A stretch of DNA of 64,000 bases from Salticus scenicus. Taxonomy: Eukaryota; Arthropoda; Arachnida; Araneae; Salticidae. This document shows, one piece after another, positions 56,266 to 64,000 of this stretch. Made by a program: the position numbers and the translations under genes. The notes under the pieces are model-generated. The model did not search any database and was not told the DNA's origin. It was given only the letters and a program-made list of their open reading frames with translations. The stretch's first letter is position 1; every line of letters begins with the position of its first letter. Location: positions 54,090,653-54,154,652 of the forward strand of contig OZ005657.1 of NCBI GenBank assembly GCA_963930645.1, written 5' to 3'.

Positions 56266-56489
56266 ACAGCTTTCCTGTTGCGATTCAGCAGCTAATTTTT
56301 TCACAAGTGAATTAAGTATAGTGTAAACTATTTTCTGTAATTTTTTTTAAGAAAATCGGTGATTACCGCTTGGAAGAGTTCCCTTAGAATATGATTCGAT
56401 AAGGATTTATTTAACAAAACCGTATGAAGTGTATTTTTTTTAGATAGGAATTTTTGCTAGTGTTTGGACACTTTAGTTACCGACTGTGC

Positions 56490-57535
56490 ATAGCAAATAG
56501 CAATAGCAACAATTTTATTAAGTATATTATTAAATCTCAAATTAAAATTTCACCAAAAAAATTACTAACATGCTCTTTTTATTTTTCCTTTGCGTGATTT
56601 TTTTAGGACATTTATTTGACAAGGCGCATGTTTATAAACAAGCGTCGCTATTCTGATCTTCTGCGCAAATTTCGCGCATGTAGGCAAAACATCTTCCTCT
56701 CTCCAAGTGAAATGTCCGTATATTAAAAATTGAAATTTATTAAAAAATAAATTGAAGGCATAGAAGTAACACTTGCTCAAACTTGATATTGTTTAAGTTT
56801 GAATTATCGTCTGCATAAATAACATAAAATATATTTCGCTTGTAATATAAATTTTGGCTCTTAAAAAAAAAAAAAAAAAAAAAGTGCAAAATATACGGTT
56901 TAGGAAAAAAAAAAAAAAAAGTCTTAACAATATAATGAGGGATCTCTACCAATTTAATACTTAAAATATATATTTTAAAAAATTAAATGACCTTTCTTAA
57001 CTAGATTTTTTTTAAATAGTTTTTTTTCTATAATTATTTTTTTAAATATTAATAATAACAACAATTAAGTATTTTTAATAAGTTTTTCAGCTAAAAAGTC
57101 AAAGAATAGTAAAAAATTATCTCAACTAACTTAATTATTAAAAAATAATATTTTTTATTAATTAATTAATTTTTGATAGTAATTTTTAATTTCATAAATT
57201 TTTAATTAGGTTTTATTTTTCTATAATAATTGATAGATTTTTTTTTTTTTTTTAAGTAAACTGCTTTTGAAATAGATTCTTCAATTAATAGCCTAAACAG
57301 TAGTATTGGGAAAGCTTGGCTAATTTAATTATTAAAATTCTATATATTTAATATAAAATTTTATCAATTAGGTTATTTAAATGAAATAATTTTAATTAGT
57401 TCTCTTTCTATAATCATTGATAGAAGATATCTTTTTTATATTTAAAAGTTTTTTGAAATAGTTTTTTCATTGAAAAGCCTAAACAGTAATATTAAGTAAT
57501 TTGATCTAAATTCATTATTAAAAAATATTTTAATT
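56490..57535. other. AT-rich spacer, nothing recognised
   Basis: Poly-A tracts at 56862-56883 and 56905-56920. A GC-richer patch at 56625-56700 has no assignable motif. Repeated 'aaaagcctaaacagtagtat'-type words at 57285 and 57475 suggest diverged tandem repeats. Confidence 0.45.
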
Positions 57536-57536
57536 G

Positions 57537-57722
57537 CCGTAATTTCTGGTACATACCCTGCAGGTTATATAGTACAGTTTTGAACAAGAAATTTCAATTG
57601 ATAAATAAATTTATATTTGTACGAGCTATTCCTTCGAAAAAGTATAGATTCCTCTATTAAATAAAATTTCTGTGGAGAAATGACACATCTTACCTGCGGG
57701 TTATCTACAGGAAATTACGGTA
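57537..57722. mobile_element. Short palindromic MITE
   Basis: Ends CCGTAATTTCTGGTACATAC and, inverted, CCGTAATTTCCTGTAGATAA, each followed by 'ccygcaggt'. About 186 bp. Confidence 0.72.
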
Positions 57723-57829
57723 AATTATTTTTTTATTATATTATATAATTAAATGATTTCTAATTAGTTTTTTATGCAATCTTTTTTTTTTGAAAAATAT
57801 ATATTAAGAATAATTTGATAGTGGTAGTT

Positions 57830-58152
57830 TAGGTGTTAAAGCTGATTGACAACACGAGGGTCGATGATAGTGGCCTGGGATCGAACCTGGAACTTCCTGT
57901 CTACTGGGTTGGGTTGTGGGAATTAAGGCCGATTGACAGGACTAGGGTCCTAGGCCAGAAGAGGGGTGCCCTCCATGGGGACTTTCTAAGGCAACCTAGC
58001 CCGTATTTACGCAAGTTTCGGAGAAAACTACGGAAAACTCTAAACGGTTATGCCGACGAGCGCGACCTGGGATCGAACCAGGCACTTCACGTCTACCAGC
58101 TTTGAGTACTCTATTAGCTTGGAAAGCAGAACTGCTCGGCCACTGGAATAGG
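57830..58152 (-). mobile_element. tRNA-derived SINE, minus strand, with a second partial unit
   Basis: Minus strand: A box TGGCCGAGCAG (near 58142) and B box CTGGTTCGATCCC (near 58080), with the shared body ('ttttctccgaaacttgcgta'). A partial second unit ('gggatcgaacctggaacttc') begins the segment near 57877, so two copies may be joined. Confidence 0.75.
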
Positions 58153-58154
58153 CT

Positions 58155-58655
58155 TTTTAATGAAAGTTCAAGCAATATTATTAAGCAATTTCGAATACCT
58201 AAATTATTATAAATTATATTTTTAATAAATAAAGTAGTTTTTTTTTTAATTAGAATATTTTATTAAATAATTTAACTAGCATTTTTTATGTAAAAAGTAA
58301 ACCCTTTTAATATTAAAAGTATTTTAAACTAATTTTTTTCTATTCAAAGCCGAAACTATAGTATGAAGTAATTTCAGCAAATTTAATAATTAAAATTTAT
58401 ACTTTTGATGATTCATTTATTTTTTAGCTAATTAATTCTCTAATGCCTTTCATTTAGAATTTTTTAAATAAAATAGCTTTAAGTAAATCCTGATTTCTGT
58501 AATCAATTATAGAAAAAAAAAATATCTTTTATGTTTAATAGTATTTTCAGTTAGATTTTTCCTTTTAAAGTCCGAATATTAAGCAATCTCAACTAATTTA
58601 TTTACTAAAAATTTATTTCTTTAGCATAAAAATATTTTTTATACATGATTATATA
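58155..58655. other. AT-rich spacer, nothing recognised
   Basis: No frame or repeat structure identified. Confidence 0.45.
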
Positions 58656-58657
58656 CA

Positions 58658-59165
58658 AGGTGATTACAAAAATACTATCCCAATATATGAGACCTTAGCT
58701 ATCATACCGTTCATAGAAACTAAATAAAAATTTGGTGGAATGTATTTTGAGGTATGCGCTCAATAATCATATAAAAAAACAACAGTTAAACTCTAACAGT
58801 TACGGTTACTATGACAAAATTTCAAACTTTTTCAAATGACAACACCTACTTTTTTTTATTGGAATGGGATCTCCATAGCAAAAAAACCATAAATAAGCGT
58901 TGGAACGGTACCTTTAGCATGAAAATGCTAGAATTACTAAGAAGAAAGGGGAAAACAATTGTGAAGTGCCTACCAGAGCACGACTTTCATTTTTTTAATG
59001 ACGTCACATTTCCCACTAAATCTTCGGCTCTGTCTAAAGTCTACTGATTCTGCTTCGAAACGAAAAGAAGAGGCCACTGTATCCTTAATTTCGTGTAAGG
59101 CTACAGAATAAGGACTTTAATTTCGTTGTTAGTCGTAAGACGCCGTCATGACTGACGTCATCGCA
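58658..59165. other. Possible transposon fragment, unknown frame
   Basis: Starts 'acaaggtgattacaaaaata', a style of terminal sequence common in mariner-like elements. The 78-aa frame at 58811-59047 (MTKFQTFSNDNTYFF...) is not recognised. 'gacgtcat' palindromes occur near 59000 and 59155. Confidence 0.35.
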
Positions 59166-59180
59166 CTACGTAAAAAATTA

Positions 59181-59535
59181 AGGGTTACATACAAACGGAA
59201 CACTTGCAACTTCGATGACGTAAATTCTGCAAGTTTTTTGCAAATACAGTCGGCAGCAAAAGTATCCGAACACTAGCAAAAATTCCTATATAAAAAAAGT
59301 ACACTGAATGCAGTTTTGTTAAATAAATCCTTGTCGAATCCTGTTCTTAGTCAGTCTAAGAACACGATTCGACAAGGATTTATTTAACAAAACAGTGTTA
59401 AGTGTGCTTTTTTACACAGGAATTTTTGCTAGTGCTCGGATACTTTTGCTGCCGACTGTAATCATACATTTGGAACGCTTGCAAACGGCTGCAGACGGCT
59501 TTGCAAATGGAAGTGTTTCATTTGTATGTACCCCT
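59181..59535. mobile_element. Composite MITE, copy 3
   Basis: Outer ends AGGGTTACATACAAACGGAA and, inverted, AGGGGTACATACAAATGAAA. The inner palindromic MITE (59247-59458) is at the same site, between 'tttgcaaata' and 'tcatacatttgg'. Confidence 0.88.
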
Positions 59536-59540
59536 AATAC

Positions 59541-59784
59541 TACTATATAACAGGCTGAACCATTCGCCGCCATTTGTACGTCAAGTCCGTCATTGCTAAA
59601 CTTAAGATTACTATATAATAGTCCTATATAGTCTCATATAATAATCTTATATGGTAGTTCGCCACTGCCAAACCTATGACTATTATATAGTAGTCTTATA
59701 TTATATCATATAATAGTCATATACAATAGTCTTAGTTTTAGCAATGGCGGACAAATGGCGGGGAATGATTCAGCCTGTTATATA
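59541..59784. mobile_element. MITE with AACAGGCTGAACCATTC-type ends
   Basis: Terminal inverted repeats of about 60 bp with 'caggctgaaycattc', 'gccgccatttgt' or 'ccgccatttgt', and 'gtccgtcattgctaaa'. The interior has multiple 'tatataatagtc' palindromes. Confidence 0.85.
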
Positions 59785-59835
59785 GTAGTCTTATAAAAAA
59801 TAAGGCATTGTGAAATGACAATGAAAATCGATTTT

Positions 59836-59856
59836 GATGATGATGATGATGATGTT
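59836..59856 (+). repeat. (GAT)n microsatellite
   Basis: Six to seven GAT repeats near the left flank of the MITE at 59874. Confidence 0.8.
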
Positions 59857-59873
59857 TCTCAGTAAGTGACATA

Positions 59874-60087
59874 CAGTCGGCTGCAAAATTATTCGAGCAC
59901 TAGCCAATAATTCCTATATTTAAAAAGTACACTTAAGACTGTTTTGCTAAGTAAATCCTTGTCGAATCATGTTCTTAGACTGATTAAGAACATGACTCGA
60001 CAAGGATTTATTTAACAAAGCTGTATTAAGTGTACTTTTTTTTGGCAAGGATCATTGCTAGTGCTCGAATAATTTTGCAGCCGACTG
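59874..60087. mobile_element. Palindromic Tc1-like MITE, subfamily 2
   Basis: Both ends CAGTCGGCTGCAAAATTATT; TA on both flanks. It is inverted relative to 54060-54263, as shown by the loop 'ttagactgattaagaaca'. Confidence 0.92.
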
Positions 60088-60089
60088 TA

Positions 60090-62160
60090 TTCCCCTAGAT
60101 TCAAATGTCCGCTGTTAAGGATCCTTAGCTAAAGATCTTTAACTCAAAGATTTTTCTTTAAAAAGCAATTCAGAGACCGGTCAAAAACAAAGATCCTTAA
60201 CACCTACGTCACGATTTCGGACTATTTTGACTTTCTTTACTTCCGATTTTATCTTCGGTAATCTTCGGGCTCTAATATCGATTATACGACTGATAAGCCA
60301 ATGAATCAGAATACAGAATCGCATCATAAACATATCGAATAATACGAATAAATCTCGAATTTGAATAATAACATTATTTAAAATTTACAGATCGTAAATT
60401 ATTATAGAGTTAGATTGTAAAAGAAAAATTTTAATATTATTTCTGTTATTGTTACAAACATCTATTTGTCTGAAATCATAGATAATTTATAATATATTCA
60501 GATTCCCTTGATTTTAAAACAACTTCGTTAAATAATACTTTAATAAATTATTATAGATTTTTTTTATGATTATAAATGTAGGATATTTTGGAGATAAAAT
60601 ATGCATATTATTGAACATTTATGGGAGAAAAGACTCTAAAAATATACATAGTAGCGAGAACTGATGTATGACAGTTTATTATGCAAATTGTTTATATGCG
60701 TCTGCGTTTTTCCTCTTATAACATAATGTTTCTAAAACATGGTTTTATCTTTTCCAACAAGCAAAACAAACCCGTAGGTACCCAAAACATTTCAAAGGGG
60801 AAGAGATATATATATATTTGTTATCATTTAATAGTTTAAATTTATTATCATTCCAACGATGTATCACACATATTTATGTATATAAAATGAATGTTAGAAT
60901 TTTATTTTATTTTTATAATTTTTTTTTTTTTTTAAATCTAAGTGCACTTTATAACTTACTTTTCTCAATTAAATCATTAAATCATTTTTTATCAAAAACG
61001 GGATTTTCAGCTTCATATTCCTGTTTTTTAAATATCTATGAAACTTTAGAATATATTTTTACTGACACTTATATTAGGTTATATTGAATTTTATCCAGGG
61101 GTTTGATGATTTCATGAGAATTACTTATTTTAGGCAGTGAAATTTTACCAAAGATGTTAGTTTAAAAGATATTTTCAATAAGTAATTATTAATAATTTTT
61201 TAGTTTCATAAGAAAAAAAAAAGTCAATTAAAGTATCTAAAACATGCTATTCTGACTGCCATGAAAAATTTACGACTATCTGTCACTAATTCTTAGAGAA
61301 AGGTACATGAAGTTAATGAATTTAACATGGTGGGATAGGGTTTTTCCGGTCTGCTTAAAGAAAAAATTCAACACAAAAGACAATTTTTAAAAATAATATT
61401 CTTCAAAAATCATGAAATTCCATAGATATTAACAAAAATATTTTAAGCATCGGATATAAATACCACACAAATACCTGTTATTAAACTTTGTAAAAGCTCT
61501 GGAAAAAATCTAGGATCTAATGTAAAAAATCTAGTTCGTTGCTATCCTATCCATATTTTCAAAAACTCGTCACAATGGCAAAATTCCGTATTATATCCTG
61601 AGTCCTTTTACTGCATATATAAGATATTATCCTTTTTCGCAAACCAAAAAATCACTAAATATGTTGGAAACAAACAAAATCATCAATAATACCCTCTTTG
61701 GTTTCATCCCAGAATCCGGTACCCCCAAGCTGGCGATAACGCACTGTACCTGGCAAACCCATCGGACAGTCGCGGGAATTCGCTCTCCTTCCTTCTCCTT
61801 GTGTAATTGGCTTAGCCAATCTCACTGGCTTAGCCGCTTAGTGGGAGCGTTAGAATTGGCTGATTTGCTTTCGTAACAGAGGCGATTTTAAATTGAATCA
61901 ATTGAAAATATGCCATTTGCCTGAGGATAATTAATTATTTTTCTTTTTTGAAACCGTCATCATAGTATCTGTAAATAAGATTAATTCTAGATTTTAGTGT
62001 TTTAAATGTTTTTTAAGGTTTAAAACTTAATTTTTTCAGTGTATTTTATAAATGTTCAAATCATTTTAAAAAGAAAAAAAAGGGGGGAAGGGGAGCGGAG
62101 GCATGATAGTCATTGCTACAGTATAGATTTTGCATGCATTTTCTGCACTTCATATTATAT
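60090..62160. other. AT-rich region, no gene identified
   Basis: Short frames at 60818-61087 and 61661-61876 show no known motif. A GC-richer patch at 61700-61870 contains repeated 'ggcttagcc' words. It might be a degraded exon or element, but I cannot support either. Confidence 0.4.
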
Positions 62161-62204
62161 GTAAGATTTTTTGAATCATGAACCATGATTTATGTGCATT
62201 CAGT

Positions 62205-62659
62205 GATTATTATTATTATTTATTTATTTATACATCGGAGTACTGACCGCGGCTGTTCAAATTTCCGTGCATTTACTGATTCATGCGCCGCAAATTAGGG
62301 GTATCCAGTGATTTTATTTATTTATTTTTTGGTTTTAATGCTCGCAAAGCGAGCATACTGCCTGCGGATATACAAATTTCCGTGCATTTACTGATTAATG
62401 CATCGTGAATTAGGTGTATCCAGTGATTTTTTTTTTCTTTTAGGTTCGTTTTAATGGATGCAAGGGGAGCATACATCGGGATACTGACCACGGCTGTACA
62501 AATTTTCATGCATTTACTGATTCATGCGCCGCGAGTTAGGGGTATCCAGTGAGGTTTTCTGTGGTTTTAATGCTCACGAAGCGAACATTCAGCAACGAGC
62601 ATGCTGACCGCGGCAGTTCAGATTTTCGTACATGACAAATCAGCGGTATCCAGCGGTTT

Positions 62660-62691
<32 letters not shown>

Positions 62692-62705
62692 ATGTTCACG
62701 AAGCA
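62205..62705. repeat. Short tandem array, about 115-125 bp unit, four copies
   Basis: Units share 'actgaccgcggctgt', 'aaatttccgtgcatttactg', 'attcatgcgccg' and 'ggggtatccagtga', separated by T-rich tracts and 'ttttaatgctcgc'. The last unit is the most diverged. Confidence 0.85.
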
Positions 62706-62784
62706 AGCGTACTTGTTAATACCGACGTTTGCATCCTGTATATAATCATGTATTAAAAAAATCTTTTTACGTTAAAAATATTTT

Positions 62785-62975
62785 GGTGGTGGGGGTTTAG
62801 GTGTTAAAGCTGATTGACAACAAGGGGGGTGAAAATGAGCTCGTGTGAATACGAGGTTTTTAAAGAAAACCATGGAAAACTCTGAAAATTTAGGTCAACA
62901 AGCACGACCTGGAATCGAACCCAATACTTCCAATCTACCAGCTTGGAGAGCTGAACCGCTCGGCTGCTGAAATAG
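62785..62975 (-). mobile_element. tRNA-derived SINE, minus strand
   Basis: Minus strand: A-box-like AGCCGAGCGGTT (near 62964), B box GGGTTCGATTCC (near 62915), then the shared body. The 'gtttaggtgttaaagctgat' end matches 57827. Confidence 0.75.
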
Positions 62976-63063
62976 GCTTTTCAATTAAAGATCCAGAAAG
63001 AGTATTCAGTAATTTCAAATAATTTAATTATAAAATATACATTTTTGTTAAATATATATATAC

Positions 63064-64000
63064 AGGGTGAGTTTGACATAATCTGCCAAACGAAAGGAGG
63101 TGATAGAACAGCCCATGGGGAGCATAAAACACCATAGAAATCCTGTCCTATCCTGCCAGTTTGCAAAATTTAAGCAGCCGTCTCGATGATGCAATAATAA
63201 AACTGAGGGATGAGCTTTCGCTAAGCGCTACTGTGGTTTCCGTTCGTAAGCGGGTAAGGGCATGTATCAGGTGTGGGGGGTGACCAATTTCAGCAGCGGT
63301 ACTAATTTTCACACATCCTTTCGAATGCATATGTGCTTTAATCATAAACGTGAGATACGTCTTTTTTTTTTGCATATTCCTTTTTGAAAGACAGGAGAAA
63401 CGTCATACTTCTTTTGATTCCATTCCATTGTGTTTGTAAAATTAATACAACTGCTACTTTTCTTGTATGTCTTTAAAACTTTCTTTTTTGGTTGAAGGCG
63501 GACGTGAAATCAGGAACGACAATGGCACCCCGTGAGTCTCCTTCTCGACAAACGGCTAAAGGCTCAAACAAAAGGCTAAATTTTTTCCTGAACTAGAACA
63601 CCGATATGGTTTATTGTGAGCCCATTCTAAAGCTTGTGAAATGGAGAAGTTTTTGGTAAATTTGACCGATTGTAGCTTGAACGGTGTTCGCAGAATTGCC
63701 GGTTAAAGAATTTGTCGACAACTCGATTTTAATCTTCGCCAATGTTTTAGCGCTTGTAGCTCGCCGTAAAAATTAAGGTATCCTGATGTAAATGGTGTCA
63801 CCTGATAGAATTTTTTCTGCTCTTTCTAAATATGTGCTTATTTTGAATGTAAGTCTTTCAGGAAGCTCACAAATGTGGGTTTTTCAAGATGGGATGGAAA
63901 AAAAAACAGATTTTCCTTCTATCTACCATAATTCGAAAACGCTTAGAGATAGGACAGGGTTTCTATGGTGTGTTATGCTCCCCATGGGCTGTTCTATCAC
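63064..64000. mobile_element. Inverted-repeat element running off the right edge
   Basis: Left segment starting CAGGGTGAGTTTGACATAAT at 63064. GTGATAGAACAGCCCATGGG at about 63102 is inverted at the very end of the window (63950-64000). At least 50 bp of inverted repeat are visible. The interior shows no transposase frame; terminal bases and target duplication lie outside. Confidence 0.8.

Larger units (their letters stand above)
52763..56487. mobile_element. Tc1/mariner-like element with long inverted ends, no transposase
   Basis: Left end CAGTCGGTAACAAAAGTGTC and inverted right end CAGTCGGTAACTAAAGTGTC. Homology extends about 230 bp inward ('ttaaataaatcctt', 'ggtaatcaccgattttctt'). TA precedes the left end; TG follows the right. 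The 3.7 kb interior is filled with other MITEs (53416-55785), and no long frame is seen. Confidence 0.82.

Noticed and set aside
61661..61876. 71-aa frame in a GC-richer patch, considered as a host exon
   Set aside because: No splice-site pair, homologous motif or neighbouring exon could be supported.

Overview
No host gene can be recognised in this window. It is AT-rich eukaryotic DNA built almost entirely of transposable elements nested in one another. The families point to an animal, most likely an arthropod (a chelicerate such as a spider is plausible, but this is inference). The pointers are a Penelope-like element with a GIY-YIG domain, a Ty1/copia element primed by the initiator-tRNA anticodon arm as in Drosophila copia, Ty3/gypsy, hAT, pogo and Tc1-like families, and many palindromic MITEs.

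Layout. 1-2706: two 5'-truncated Penelope-like copies meet head to head and form a 2.7 kb inverted repeat. A hammerhead-like ribozyme core lies just outside the right copy. 4331-25628: one Ty3/gypsy element with near-identical LTRs and a 4-bp ATAT duplication. Its pol is split by a Ty1/copia element (6269-21943, 5-bp GAATT duplication). The copia gag is in turn split by a 7.77 kb element of unknown class (8481-16253, 14-bp terminal inverted repeats, TT duplication) that carries satellite-like arrays and fold-back insertions. This gives at least four levels of nesting.

25633-48590: stacked non-autonomous DNA transposons. Most are delimited exactly by target-site duplications, and several by an empty paralogous site inside the window. 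The main ones are a 7 kb hAT-like element (30086-37091) inside a pogo-like MITE whose empty sister lies at 38107-38771; a second hAT-like element (37945-41134) containing that sister and a third hAT-like element (38936-41023); and hAT-like insertions at 41808-42687 and 45187-45905. tRNA-derived SINEs are scattered among them. 48591-52242 holds a 1.46 kb direct duplication. 52763-60087 is a cluster of palindromic Tc1-like MITEs, some of which moved as a composite with an outer MITE. 62205-64000 has a short tandem array, a SINE and an element running off the right edge.

Expression signals. Both LTR elements have readable control features. The gypsy LTR has two three-unit heat-shock-element-like clusters just upstream of its TATA box, and its gag ends in a canonical -1 slippery heptamer (GGGAAAC) that leads into the protease frame. 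The copia element has a well-spaced TATA/initiator pair, six copies of a GGTC...GACC palindrome in the LTR, an 18-C tract at the gag-pol frame change, and a lone UGA followed by CUAG between integrase and reverse transcriptase. Neither element can make its full product in this copy because each coding region is split, but most domains look intact.
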